Below, piece by piece: positions 32,298 to 41,013 of a DNA stretch of 41,013 bases (positions are counted from its first letter, which is position 1; each line of letters starts with the position of its first letter). Source of the stretch: a bacterium (GTDB taxonomy: Bacteria; Electryoneota; B3-LCP); assembly GCA_018812585.1 (NCBI GenBank), contig JAHJDJ010000221.1, positions 1 through 41,013 on the forward strand. Reading direction: 5' to 3'. The notes beneath the pieces are model-generated. The model did not search any database. It had not been told where the DNA came from and saw nothing but the letters and a program-made list of their open reading frames with translations. The position numbers and the translations under genes are program-made.

Positions 32298-33587
32298 TTA
32301 GAAGAAATCCGCTAAGATTTTTCTGAAATTATCGAATTTTGTATTGCCCATACGCATCGCCTTGCGCCTTTTGCGCGGCGCCCGCAACCCCCGAATTTCA
32401 GCGTCCTGCTGACGCGCTCCGTGCAGCACAATACCCGCAGCGGTAGCATGGGCCGGTGAGTCTGCGACTTCGCTCAAACGCCCCAGCCCTTTGGGTTTGC
32501 CTAATCTGGCAGGCAAGGCAAATATTTCTTCGGCCAGATCAACGGCTCCGGGAATCAATGAGGCTCCACCAGTTAAAACCACTCCCGCGGTTAATTTCTG
32601 CATGAATTCCGCTTGTCGCAGATCTCTGATAACCAATTCATAGATCTCTTCCATGCGCGGCTGAATGATAGAATAGATGATATCTTTGGTGACATGCCGG
32701 TCCGGGCGATCATCGCTGCCGGAAAGAACCAGAGGCTCATTGCTGCTGATCTGCGATGGATGTGCGCAGCCATGTTCCAGTTTCAGAGCTTCTGCTTCAG
32801 ATCTTGGGATACGCAAGCCATGCGCCAGATCGCGGGTGACGCTTTCACCGCCCAGCGGAACTACAGACGTATGCCGGATGGCGCCTTCGTGATATACTGC
32901 GATATCCGTGGTGCCGCCACCGATATCGACGACAACGACTCCCAATTCTCGTTCATCTTCCGTCAGTACAGCAAGACTGGCAGCCAATGATTGCAACACC
33001 AGTTCAATCGGCTGGATCTTAACTTCCTGCAGGCAGTACATGATGGTTTGTACCGCGGCGACGGCTGCAGTGACGATGTGGACGTTGGCTTCGAGGCGCA
33101 AACCAACGATGCCCACCGGATCTTTGAATCCTTCGCGGTTATCGACGAGGAAATCCTGAGGAATGACGTGCAGCACTTCACGGTCTGCCGGGAACTGGAT
33201 GGTCTGGGCAGTTTCGATGACACGCTGAATATCTTCGTGTCCGATTTTATTGCCGGTGCCGTTGTTAGATCTGCCGACGGCGATCATGCCTTTGGAGTTG
33301 ATCGACCTGATGTGATCGCCGGAGATGACGGCATAGACAGATTCTACGCTGACGTCTGCCATGCGTTCGGCTTCTTCTATGGCGGAAATAATGCTGTCAA
33401 CGGTCTGTTCAATGTTGACTACAACTCCGTGTTTCATCCCTACTGAAGGACTGGCGCCCATACCGATCACATTCAGCTTCGAATCGACGCGCTCAGCAAT
33501 AATCACTGTCGTATTGGATGTGCCCAGATCCAGTCCGACTAAGACATCCTGATCTTTTTCGCCTGACACTCTTTTTCTGCCACCCAT
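32298..33587 (-). CDS. ftsA: Cell division protein FtsA
   Basis: The 429-residue actin-family protein tethers FtsZ to the membrane. Visible motifs are VGLDLGTSNTTVIIAE (phosphate 1), VVVVDIGGGTTDIAVYHEG (phosphate 2) and GVVLTGGASLIPGAVDLAEE (adenosine). The C-terminal amphipathic helix KFDNFRKILADFF is the membrane anchor. The basic stretch APRKRRKAMR just before it is a linker. The gene order ftsQ-ftsA-ftsZ is standard. Confidence 0.97.
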   Translation of the reverse strand: MGGRKRVSGEKDQDVLVGLDLGTSNTTVIIAERVDSKLNVIGMGASPSVGMKHGVVVNIEQTVDSIISAIEEAERMADVSVESVYAVISGDHIRSINSKGMIAVGRSNNGTGNKIGHEDIQRVIETAQTIQFPADREVLHVIPQDFLVDNREGFKDPVGIVGLRLEANVHIVTAAVAAVQTIMYCLQEVKIQPIELVLQSLAASLAVLTEDERELGVVVVDIGGGTTDIAVYHEGAIRHTSVVPLGGESVTRDLAHGLRIPRSEAEALKLEHGCAHPSQISSNEPLVLSGSDDRPDRHVTKDIIYSIIQPRMEEIYELVIRDLRQAEFMQKLTAGVVLTGGASLIPGAVDLAEEIFALPARLGKPKGLGRLSEVADSPAHATAAGIVLHGARQQDAEIRGLRAPRKRRKAMRMGNTKFDNFRKILADFF

Positions 33588-33624
33588 GTCCGCCTCTTGA
33601 TTATGGTGTTAACCAGGCGCTGCC

Positions 33625-34443
33625 TCAGCTCTGGTGTCTTTTTACGATGACTTGATCTGTAAAGCGCAAATCGATGGACTTTATGTCCTGAATACCCGAC
33701 TCGCCGCCTTCGTACAGGAAAAAAGAATATAGCTTCAGCGTTTGTTTCCAATTCGGTTCCGACCCTAAGATAATGCGGGTCTTGCTTTTGGCTGCATGCA
33801 GGGTAATCAGCCCTTCTGGGCTCCAGGTTACTTCGGAAATGACGTCCCAAAGAGCTGGCAGCCGATATTTCAATCGATCCAGGTATTGCAAGGCACCGAG
33901 CAGAACCTCATCGTTCACGGTTTCACCCGCTCTTTCAGGGATCCGCAATTTGCGGGTTACCAGCGGCAGGTTCAAGGACCCACGCCATAAGCTCAGGGGC
34001 AGTAAGGACCCCGCGCTATCCATCGCCCAGAGTTCCTCGCCGTTTATCAAAGCAACGGGAAGTTTTTCATGGATAACAACAACCAGTTTATCAGGTAACC
34101 TGCGGTAAACCTCTGTGTCTTTAACCCAGGGATGCCGTTCCACTGAAGATTCAATCTGAGCTAAATTTATTTTAAATTGATTCTTATTAATTACGTCGGG
34201 GATCAGCTTCACCAAGTCATCCTCAGTGGTAAAGTGAACGCCTTCAAGGCAAACCTCATGCACCATTAAGGATTCTCTACAACTGAGCCAGCTCCAGAGA
34301 TGTGGACGAACCTGATAGCTGCCGATCACCAGAACGGTCGTCAGAACTAAGGCAATTAAGATACTGCCCATCAACCGCCGCCGACGGCGAACGATCTCCC
34401 GCTTGCGGGGTTTCTGCTTCTTACTGTTTTGATCAGGAGCCAA
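33625..34443 (-). CDS. ftsQ: Cell division protein FtsQ / DivIB
   Basis: The 272-residue protein has a very basic cytoplasmic tail (residues 1-24), one membrane segment (LMGSILIALVLTTVLVIGSY), a POTRA domain (VCLEGVHFTTEDDLVKLIP, with RHPWVKDTEVYRRLPDKLVV) and a periplasmic C-terminal domain. It links FtsB and FtsL to the divisome. The start is a TTG with GAGG six bases upstream and overlaps the end of murB by 11 bases, suggesting coupling. Sequence divergence is normal for this family; position and the POTRA motif make the call. Confidence 0.9.
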   Translation of the reverse strand: MAPDQNSKKQKPRKREIVRRRRRLMGSILIALVLTTVLVIGSYQVRPHLWSWLSCRESLMVHEVCLEGVHFTTEDDLVKLIPDVINKNQFKINLAQIESSVERHPWVKDTEVYRRLPDKLVVVIHEKLPVALINGEELWAMDSAGSLLPLSLWRGSLNLPLVTRKLRIPERAGETVNDEVLLGALQYLDRLKYRLPALWDVISEVTWSPEGLITLHAAKSKTRIILGSEPNWKQTLKLYSFFLYEGGESGIQDIKSIDLRFTDQVIVKRHQS

Positions 34444-35335
34444 TTAATTCCTCATCCGTGAAACCGATTAAGATGACTTCCCTTTTAAGAGATATCCCTG
34501 ATAGTTCGAAGACACGCTGTTTCACAGTTTTTATAATACTTAATACATCCCCCGCCTTCGCACCACCGAGGTTGATAATAAAATTCGCGTGCTTCTCCGG
34601 GATCTGCGCTTGCCCGACGGTATAACCCTTCAGCTTGGCCGCTTCAATCAAGCGCCCCGCGAAATCAGCTTCCGGGCGTTTGAATACCGATCCGCAGGAG
34701 GGCCACTGTAAAGGCTGCCTATTGCGCCGTAAAGCAGTAATTTCTCGGACATGCTGCATTAGTTTTTCTGCATCATCCTGCTGCAACTGAAACGCTGCGC
34801 TGATCACTATTTTGTTGTCCAGACCTGGGGCCAGGCGGTAATCAAATCCGACATCTTCAGGTTTCATAGATTCGATAGACTGATTTTCGTCGATTATCTC
34901 CAGGGAAAGCAGGGTGTTACTGATCTCCTGTGAAAAGGCGCCTGCGTTCATCTTCAAGGCGCCCCCCAGCGTTCCTGGGATTCCGATCAACGCTTCGACG
35001 CCGGCAAAACCTGCCTGTGCGGTCTGGCGGACAAAAGGAGTCAGTTTAACCCCAGCGCCGGCCGTCCAGACGCCTGACGATTCATCGACCTTGACTTGAT
35101 CCAGAAATTTATGTAAATGAACGATAAGTCCATCGAATCCGCGATCCGACACCAGCAGATTTGTGCCAGCTCCTAAAATGAAGGTTTCGACCTTCTCATT
35201 TTCGGCCCAATGCAGCGCTTTAAGCAGATTATCTCGGTCTTCGGGAGCTGTATAGTACTGTGCCGGACCTCCGATCTGATAGGCTGTCAGCGGCGCCAGT
35301 GGAACTGCCCGCCGAATGAAGGGAGGCAGTTTCAC
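34433..35335 (-). CDS. murB: UDP-N-acetylenolpyruvoylglucosamine reductase MurB
   Basis: The 300-residue flavoenzyme reduces the enolpyruvyl group to give UDP-MurNAc. FAD-binding motifs are ETFILGAGTNLLVSDRGFDG and GIPGTLGGALKMNAGAFSQE. The segment PSCGSVFKRPEADFAGRLIE includes the catalytic Ser region, and PEKHANFIINLGGA includes the C-terminal Glu region. The start is a GTG overlapping the murC stop (GTGA). The order murC-murB-ftsQ is common; a ddl gene often found between murB and ftsQ is absent. Confidence 0.96.
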   Translation of the reverse strand: MKLPPFIRRAVPLAPLTAYQIGGPAQYYTAPEDRDNLLKALHWAENEKVETFILGAGTNLLVSDRGFDGLIVHLHKFLDQVKVDESSGVWTAGAGVKLTPFVRQTAQAGFAGVEALIGIPGTLGGALKMNAGAFSQEISNTLLSLEIIDENQSIESMKPEDVGFDYRLAPGLDNKIVISAAFQLQQDDAEKLMQHVREITALRRNRQPLQWPSCGSVFKRPEADFAGRLIEAAKLKGYTVGQAQIPEKHANFIINLGGAKAGDVLSIIKTVKQRVFELSGISLKREVILIGFTDEELIGS

Positions 35336-36714
35336 GATGTATCGCCTCCACTCAGCGCGGAAAACAGCTCATTGCAGATTTTCCAGATGCTGCCAGCGCC
35401 CAGGGTTATCACCATGTCTTCAGGCCGGATAAGCTTTTGAAGCGCCGGGACTACATCCTGAAGATCAGCAATGTAATAGATATTTCGGTGACCGGCTTTG
35501 ACCGCCGCGTCGGCAATCAACTGTCCCGTGACGCCTTCTAAGGGCTCTTCCCGAGCGGGATAGATACCGGTTATAACAATCACGTCGGCAAGCGCCAGGG
35601 CAGATCCAAAATCATCTGCAAAGTCCCGCGTTCTGGTGAAGAGATGCGGCTGAAAGACAGCCACAATGCGACGCTTCCACCCATTACGAGCTGCCTTCAA
35701 TGTCGCTTCTACTTCAGTCGGATGATGTGCGTAATCATCGACAACCAGCACACCGCCTGCTTCTCCTTTGATTTCAAAGCGTCTCTCAACGCCGCGGAAA
35801 CTGGCTAAAGCCTTCTTTATCGCCTTAAAGTTTATTTTCAGCTCTTCGGCGACGCCGATCGCAGCGAGCGCGTTTTTTACATTATGTAAGCCTGGTTGGT
35901 TCAAAGTCACAGAGCCGCGTTTTGCACCGCGAACCGTCACGTCGAATTTCGAGGTTAAACCCTCGAAGACTGGATTCTCGGCCATAATATCGGCTTTTTT
36001 ATCCAGACCATAGGTCAATATCGGACAGCGTATGTCGGGAATCAGGGAAGCCACTGAGGGCTCATCCAGACAAAGAACAATTGACCCATAAAACGGCACC
36101 CGATCTGCAAATTGCAGGAAGGCTTTACGAATTTCAGCCAGATTCCCGTAGGTATCAAGATGTTCCGTTTCCAGTGTCGTAATCACGGCAATAGCTGGCG
36201 TTAAGCGCAGAAATGAGCGATCATATTCATCGGCTTCAGCCACCAGAAACTCACCTGATCCTAAGCGTGCGTTGGTTGCCAGAGATGTTACCTTGCCTCC
36301 AATAATGAAGGTCGGGTCCATCTCAGCTTCAGTCATCACTGCGGCAATCATGGAAGTCGTCGTGGTTTTACCGTGAGTTCCTGCGACCGCGATGCCGTAT
36401 TTCATGCGCATCAATTCACCCAGCATCTCGGCTCTGCGAATGGTGGGGATGCCTGACTTGCGAGCGGCGACCAATTCAACATTATCGGATTTGACGGCTG
36501 AAGAATAGACGACTAATTCAGCGCCTTCCACGTTTGCTGTCTGATGCCCGCGGTGGATTTCCGCGCCGAGACCTCGCAGCCGCTCTATCAGCTCAGAGTC
36601 GTTCAGATCCGAACCGGTCAAACGAAATCCTTGATTCATGAGCACTTCTGCGATCCCGGACATGCCGATGCCGCCAATGCCGATCATGTGAATATTTTTC
36701 AGTCTAAAAAACAA
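35332..36714 (-). CDS. murC: UDP-MurNAc:L-alanine ligase MurC
   Basis: The 460-residue ligase adds L-Ala to UDP-MurNAc. The N-terminal Rossmann motif is HMIGIGGIGMSGIAEVLM. The ATP P-loop is GTHGKTTTT (residues 112-120). The central EADEYDRSFL segment and VVDDYAHHPTEVEATL are family signatures. The only start that keeps the usual N-terminus is a TTG at 36714, four bases after murG, so expression may depend on coupling. Length is normal. Confidence 0.97.
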   Translation of the reverse strand: MFFRLKNIHMIGIGGIGMSGIAEVLMNQGFRLTGSDLNDSELIERLRGLGAEIHRGHQTANVEGAELVVYSSAVKSDNVELVAARKSGIPTIRRAEMLGELMRMKYGIAVAGTHGKTTTTSMIAAVMTEAEMDPTFIIGGKVTSLATNARLGSGEFLVAEADEYDRSFLRLTPAIAVITTLETEHLDTYGNLAEIRKAFLQFADRVPFYGSIVLCLDEPSVASLIPDIRCPILTYGLDKKADIMAENPVFEGLTSKFDVTVRGAKRGSVTLNQPGLHNVKNALAAIGVAEELKINFKAIKKALASFRGVERRFEIKGEAGGVLVVDDYAHHPTEVEATLKAARNGWKRRIVAVFQPHLFTRTRDFADDFGSALALADVIVITGIYPAREEPLEGVTGQLIADAAVKAGHRNIYYIADLQDVVPALQKLIRPEDMVITLGAGSIWKICNELFSALSGGDTS

Positions 36715-36718
36715 AGGT

Positions 36719-37807
36719 TTAAGCTTCCAGATTACAGGTTCTTATCAACTCGTCTGCTATCAGTTCTGCGGCATTTTGTCTGGGCATAGTACCTAATGCA
36801 TCTTTCATGGCTGCTAATTTTTGCGTATCCTGCAGTAGAGTTAAAATTTTATCATATAGTATTGCAGTATTCAATTCCTTATGGAGTAAGACTTCCGCTC
36901 CGCCGTTGCTGGCATAAACTTCAGCGTTATACCTTTGATGATCACCCGCGGCATAAGGATAGGGAATCAGCAGGGCCGGCACCTGTGATACCTGCAATTC
37001 TGATAACGTCATCGCGCCGCTGCGGCAAATCGCCAGATCGGCTGCGCCATACGCGGAGGGCATATCATCGATATAAGGACGCGCAATCAGTTTACCGGGT
37101 CCTTCCCAACCCTCAGGCTCGGTTTGGTCTTGATAACCTCTACTCCAGATAAGATTGCAGATTTTAGAAAGATCAGCCAGTTTTTCAGCGATAGCATTAT
37201 TAATGCTGATCGCTCCTTGTGAACCGCCAAACACCAGGAGTGTCTGCAGCTCACTATTCAATTCCCATTTTTGGACTGCCGCGGCTCTGTCAATCTGCTT
37301 AAATTCCGTTCGCACGGGATTACCGATATGCATCCAGTTGATGGCTTCCGGCAGATGCCGCGCCGCTTCTTGAAAATTCAGAAAGACGCGGGTCGCTGAT
37401 CTTGCCAGCAGACGGGTCGTCACGCCGGGATAGCTGTTCTGTTCCTGCAGGAAAATGGGGATTCTCCGCAGTGACGCCATGCGTAAGATCGGGCCGCAGA
37501 CATAGCCTCCCGTTCCCAGAGCGGCCCGGGGATTAAACCGGCTTATGATATTCCAGGACTGCGCCAATGACGTAACGACCTTGAACGGGAAGAGCAGATT
37601 AGAAAGAACTTTGCGCCGATGAAAACCAGATAACCACAAAAATTCGATATCAAAATCATGCTGCGGGACTATTTTGGCTTCAACGCCGTTTTTAGTCCCC
37701 ACAAACAGCACTTCAGCGCCGCATTGACGCAGCACCTCGGCAACCGCCAATCCGGGGTACAAATGCCCCCCGGTGCCTCCACCGGCAATCAGCACGCGAG
37801 CGGCCAT
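36719..37807 (-). CDS. murG: Lipid II synthase MurG
   Basis: The 362-residue membrane-associated glycosyltransferase adds GlcNAc to lipid I. Motifs are VLIAGGGTGGHLYPGLAVAE at the N-terminus, FLQEQNSYPGVTTRLLA, LVFGGSQGAISINNAI and the donor-site CRSGAMTLSELQVSQVPALL with PYPYAAGDHQ. The ATG at 37807 overlaps the ftsW stop by one base (TGATG) and has GGGGAGG upstream, so it is preferred to a TTG at 37810. Confidence 0.97.
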   Translation of the reverse strand: MAARVLIAGGGTGGHLYPGLAVAEVLRQCGAEVLFVGTKNGVEAKIVPQHDFDIEFLWLSGFHRRKVLSNLLFPFKVVTSLAQSWNIISRFNPRAALGTGGYVCGPILRMASLRRIPIFLQEQNSYPGVTTRLLARSATRVFLNFQEAARHLPEAINWMHIGNPVRTEFKQIDRAAAVQKWELNSELQTLLVFGGSQGAISINNAIAEKLADLSKICNLIWSRGYQDQTEPEGWEGPGKLIARPYIDDMPSAYGAADLAICRSGAMTLSELQVSQVPALLIPYPYAAGDHQRYNAEVYASNGGAEVLLHKELNTAILYDKILTLLQDTQKLAAMKDALGTMPRQNAAELIADELIRTCNLEA

Positions 37808-38952
37808 CAACGCCTCCCCGGTGGGATCGCAAACCGTGACACATTCAGGATCAGTCCGCAGGCGATTAGATTAGCAACTAACGCGCTGCCGCCATAAGAA
37901 ATAAAGGGCAAAGGCAGCCCGGTGACGGGTAGAAGTCCCACAGTAACCGCGATGTTGACAAAGGCAAAGAGGGTAACCGATACCGTCAAACCACCTGCCA
38001 GAAGAAACCCGAATTGATCCGGCGCTCGCATGGCGATGCGAATGCCCCGCCACAAAAACAGGATAAACAGCAAGATCACAATTGCCGCGCCAATAAAGCC
38101 GCGCTCTTCACAGAGAATTGAAAAGATAAAATCGCAGTGCGCTTCGGGCAGAAAATCAGATTTCTGACCGCTCATCCCGAATCCTATTCCCCATAGCTGA
38201 CCGCTGCCCACTGCAATTTCGGATTGGATCGCCTGATAGTTACTGCCCAGAGGATCTGCATGGGGATCCATGAAACTTAAGAGTCGCTTCACCCGATAAG
38301 GTTGTGCGATGGCCAGCAGCGCTCCCGCGGGAATGACCGGCAGCCCAGCAACCACAAGGTGCCACCATTTTGCTCCTGCGAGGATTAAAATGATCAACCC
38401 GGAGATCAATAGCATCAGCCCCGCTGAGTAGCTGGGTTCAACCATGACCAAAGCAGTGAAAGTGATTACCCAGGACAAAGGAATCAGAAAACCGGTGAAG
38501 GACTCTTTCAGACGTGAGGCATTTCTGGCGCACCAATTCGCGAGATAGAGGATTAGCGCGATGCGCGCGAACTCAGAAGGCTGAAAGCGAATTCCCCCGA
38601 TCGTCAACCAGCGATGGACGCTGGCTCCATTGAACAGCACAATTACCAGAACTGCTAACCCGATAAAAAGAGCGATTAAGCTGAAAAACTGAAAACGACG
38701 GTAATCGATTTTAAAGGCAAAAATCAGCAGGAGTACACCGATACCCAACCGTAATAAATGCTGCCGTAGAAAGAAATAGGGATCCCGATAGGTTTCAAAT
38801 GCCATCACGAAGGAGGAACTGAAAACCATCAGGAGGCCCCAGGCAAGCAATCCGATGACTGCCATTAAGAAGAGGCGGTCGCCATAGGGATTGACCGGTT
38901 CATCGAAATTGAATCCGACAACCTGATTCTGTTTCTTCACTTTTCGAGGCAT
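37807..38952 (-). CDS. ftsW: Septal peptidoglycan polymerase FtsW (SEDS family)
   Basis: The 381-residue protein has about ten membrane segments. SEDS signatures include WLTIGGIRFQPSEFARIALI, SNYQAIQSEIAVGSGQLWGI with GFGMSGQKSDFLPEAHCDFI, and LPFISYGGSALVANLIACGL near the end. FtsW polymerises lipid II glycan strands at the septum together with PBP3. It overlaps murD by 16 bases. RodA is a relative, but placement between murD and murG identifies FtsW. Confidence 0.96.
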   Translation of the reverse strand: MPRKVKKQNQVVGFNFDEPVNPYGDRLFLMAVIGLLAWGLLMVFSSSFVMAFETYRDPYFFLRQHLLRLGIGVLLLIFAFKIDYRRFQFFSLIALFIGLAVLVIVLFNGASVHRWLTIGGIRFQPSEFARIALILYLANWCARNASRLKESFTGFLIPLSWVITFTALVMVEPSYSAGLMLLISGLIILILAGAKWWHLVVAGLPVIPAGALLAIAQPYRVKRLLSFMDPHADPLGSNYQAIQSEIAVGSGQLWGIGFGMSGQKSDFLPEAHCDFIFSILCEERGFIGAAIVILLFILFLWRGIRIAMRAPDQFGFLLAGGLTVSVTLFAFVNIAVTVGLLPVTGLPLPFISYGGSALVANLIACGLILNVSRFAIPPGRR

Positions 38953-40334
38953 TTCTGGAATATTTGCTGTTTGAAAACTCGACCGCGTTCTTCGTAGTTT
39001 GTGAATTCATCGAATGAAGCGCACATGGGCGATAACAGTACGACGTCGCCTTCGTCCGCCAGTGAATAAGCCATATCTACTGCCTGGCGCAAAGATGTGA
39101 CACGCCTGACATTCACTTTTCCTTTCCAACCTTTTTCGAGAGTCGGACCGGCTTCACCGAAAAGTATCGCTTGTTTGACTTTTTTAGCAACCTGGGGCAC
39201 TATTGAAGCGAAATCGCTGCCCTTGTCTCTGCCGCCAGCCAGGAGAATTATGGGACGTGTGAAACTGGCTAAGGCGACCAGACCGGAAGCCATATTCGTC
39301 GCCTTCGAATCGTTGACGAACAACACGCCGCGATATTCACAGACCTGTTCGATGCGATGTGCGACGCCTCTGAAGGACTTCAAGGAGGACACCAGAGCCT
39401 CATGTGGAAACCCTAAGTCGATAGAAGTGGCGGCCACTGCCAGCGCGTTTTCCAGGTTGTGCTTTCCGGGTAAACTAAGGTTTCTCTTGTTAATAATTGT
39501 CATGGTCTTCCCGCTCTTATTGATTACAACATCTGATTCAATGATGCCTGCGGCATCACCTGAGGGTTCATCCAACCCAAATGGAAATAAACGACTTGCT
39601 GCTTTTGGGACTCGATTAAGAACTTCAGCGTCACAGCGATTGTAAATCAAGGTCTCTTGTTTCGTCTGGTTCGCAAAAATGCGGCATTTGGCATCCATGT
39701 AGTCATCGTAAGAGTCATATCGATCCAGGTGATCCGGTGAAAAATTGGTTATGATCGCCACTTGCGGTCTGAAGCGGACGATATTTTCCAGTTGGAAGCT
39801 GGACACTTCTACGATGGCGAACTCTGCGGAGCTCAACGTTGGCGCGACATCAGAAAAAGGTGTCCCCACGTTTCCGCAGACCGCGCCGCTCAATCCTGCC
39901 CGTTCAACGAGATCACCGATCCAGTTTACGGTCGTAGTCTTGCCATTACTGCCGGTGACTGCGATGATTTTCGCCTGACAAAACCAGGATGCTACTTCTA
40001 TTTCTGAAAGAACTGTAACCTTATTTTCAACGGCTTGCCGCAGGATTGGCGCGGTCCACGGAATACCTGGGCTGCGCAGCAGAAAGTCGCAGTCAAGCAG
40101 ATTCTCTGAATGACCGCCCAGCTCCGTTCTGATACCCAAAGACGCCAATTCAGCAGCATGCTTTTCCAGCTCAGCATTGCGGCCGCTGTCACTGACGGTT
40201 ACCTGGCAGCCAGCTTGATGCAACAGTTTGGCAGCGGACACGCCGGTTCTGGCCATCCCCAGGATGCTGACCCGCATTCCTCTTAAATTGGGTGGTAGTT
40301 CAACCCATCCCAGAATATCAGACGGCGATAGCAT
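38937..40334 (-). CDS. murD: UDP-MurNAc-Ala:D-glutamate ligase MurD
   Basis: The 465-residue ligase adds D-Glu to UDP-MurNAc-L-Ala. The N-terminal nucleotide fold has RVSILGMARTGVSAAKLL. The P-loop TGSNGKTT is at residues 127-134. Later motifs include ITNFSPDHLDRYDSYDDYM, LPGKHNLENALAVAATSIDL and VLFVNDSKATN with LLAGGRDKGSDF. The ATG lies eight bases after mraY. Length is normal. Confidence 0.97.
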   Translation of the reverse strand: MLSPSDILGWVELPPNLRGMRVSILGMARTGVSAAKLLHQAGCQVTVSDSGRNAELEKHAAELASLGIRTELGGHSENLLDCDFLLRSPGIPWTAPILRQAVENKVTVLSEIEVASWFCQAKIIAVTGSNGKTTTVNWIGDLVERAGLSGAVCGNVGTPFSDVAPTLSSAEFAIVEVSSFQLENIVRFRPQVAIITNFSPDHLDRYDSYDDYMDAKCRIFANQTKQETLIYNRCDAEVLNRVPKAASRLFPFGLDEPSGDAAGIIESDVVINKSGKTMTIINKRNLSLPGKHNLENALAVAATSIDLGFPHEALVSSLKSFRGVAHRIEQVCEYRGVLFVNDSKATNMASGLVALASFTRPIILLAGGRDKGSDFASIVPQVAKKVKQAILFGEAGPTLEKGWKGKVNVRRVTSLRQAVDMAYSLADEGDVVLLSPMCASFDEFTNYEERGRVFKQQIFQKCLEK

Positions 40335-40342
40335 AACGTCGC

Positions 40343-41013
40343 TTAGCGTATTTTAAAGGTTGTCAAAGATATCAGTATCAGCAGAATTTGGATAATCCAG
40401 AAACGCACCACTATTTTGGATTCCGGCCAGCCGATCTGTTCAAAATGATGGTGAATAGGAGCCATTCTGAATACCCGTCGACCTTCACCGAACCGTTTGC
40501 GTGTATATTTGAAGTAGCCTGTCTGGATAATGACCGACAGAGCTTCTATAACAAAGATACCACCTATGATCACCAGCAGGAATTCTTTCTTTATGAGGAT
40601 GGCCAACGTGCCGATAGCGCCCCCCAGCGCCAGACTGCCGGTATCACCCATGAAAATCTGCGCGGGATGCGCATTGAACCAGAGAAATCCTAATGCTGCC
40701 CCCATTAGAGCGGAGCAGAAGACGGCCAATTCTCCGCAACCTTCCAAGTAGATGATATTCAGGTAGCCGCTGAACTGGATATGTCCAGAAACATAAGCGA
40801 TCAAACCAAATGCGGTGGCCGCGATCCCGACCACACCGATAGCCAGACCATCAAGGCCGTCTGTCAGGTTGACTCCGTTCGATGTAGCGGTGACGATAAA
40901 GATGATCATGGGCACGTAAAATATGCCAAAATTAAATAGAGCATTTTTAAAGAAAGGAACCGTTGTCTCAGTGATATACTGCGAGAAATTAACGCCCAAC
41001 GATTTCGGGGCAA
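40343..41013 (-). CDS. mraY: Phospho-MurNAc-pentapeptide transferase MraY (C-terminal part)
   Basis: The frame stays open to the window edge, so this is the last 223 or so residues of a protein of about 360. Diagnostic motifs are [12 protein letters not shown] (catalytic Asp region), [20 protein letters not shown] (catalytic loop) and [20 protein letters not shown] (the His-His-His loop). Several membrane segments separate them. MraY makes lipid I from UDP-MurNAc-pentapeptide and undecaprenyl phosphate. A TTG at 40999 is in frame but is inside the gene and is not the start. Confidence 0.96.
   Translation of the reverse strand, partial: APKSLGVNFSQYITETTVPFFKNALFNFGIFYVPMIIFIVTATSNGVNLTDGLDGLAIGVVGIAATAFGLIAYVSGHIQFSGYLNIIYLEGCGELAVFCSALMGAALGFLWFNAHPAQIFMGDTGSLALGGAIGTLAILIKKEFLLVIIGGIFVIEALSVIIQTGYFKYTRKRFGEGRRVFRMAPIHHHFEQIGWPESKIVVRFWIIQILLILISLTTFKIR

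Noticed and set aside
34433-34443. A missing ddl gene between murB and ftsQ as evidence of a deletion
   Set aside because: Many bacteria keep ddl elsewhere, and murB and ftsQ overlap cleanly with a good ribosome-binding site, so there is no scar.
39097-39645. Plus-strand open frame of 182 codons opposite murD
   Set aside because: Antisense to a clearly conserved ligase gene, with no independent support.

Overview
Almost every gene in this window reads on the minus strand, so transcription runs from high to low coordinates. GC is moderate. The Gram-negative features are P- and L-ring flagellar genes and secreted proteins ending in an Asn-Pro-Phe-Asn-Pro (PNPFNP-type) C-terminal beta domain. 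That tail, with flagella controlled by both a sigma-54 and a sigma-28 type promoter, suggests an uncultured FCB-superphylum-like lineage (Zixibacteria, Marinimicrobia, KSB1 or similar). This taxonomic guess is inferred from protein style only.

Layout in transcription order. (1) 41013-31055 is a division and cell wall (dcw) cluster: mraY (cut by the window edge), murD, ftsW, murG, murC, murB, ftsQ, ftsA, ftsZ. It is tightly packed, with several overlaps. A radical SAM protein gene (31024-29450) follows ftsZ. (2) 29408-24042 holds two single-gene units for large secreted proteins: an M4/M36-like metallopeptidase and a parallel beta-helix protein. Each has a clear -35/-10 promoter with a 17-base spacer, a strong terminator with the same stem, and heptamer tandem repeats between stop codon and terminator. 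The space between them is packed with palindromic repeats. (3) 23758-4913 appears to be one flagellar operon of about 19 kb starting at a near-consensus sigma-54 promoter: flgF, flgG, flgA, flgH, flgI, a short flgJ, flgN, flgK, a CheY-like receiver, flgL, six glycosyltransferase genes, an unknown protein and a FliT-like chaperone. (4) 4858-1172 is a late flagellar unit behind a sigma-28 type promoter: fliC, fliD, fliS, flgM, ended by an intrinsic terminator. (5) 1-1101 is an accessory, AT-rich stretch with an uncharacterised membrane protein gene between two copies of a 69-base double-hairpin repeat.

The flagellar genes form a hierarchy. Sigma-54 would drive the rod, rings, hook junction, chaperones and a glycosylation module. 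Sigma-28 would then drive filament, cap, chaperone and the anti-sigma factor FlgM. The glycosyltransferases (three GT9/heptosyltransferase-like and three CgeB-like, one fused to a Maf-type N-terminal domain) lie between flgL and fliC, so the most economical reading is that they glycosylate flagellin or another filament protein.

The most unusual items are the Maf-CgeB fusion in this island, a FlgM with a duplicated C-terminal motif, an FlgH without the usual lipobox cysteine, a lone receiver gene between flgK and flgL, and the repeat families around the accessory genes. I saw no CRISPR array, tRNA, rRNA or transposase.
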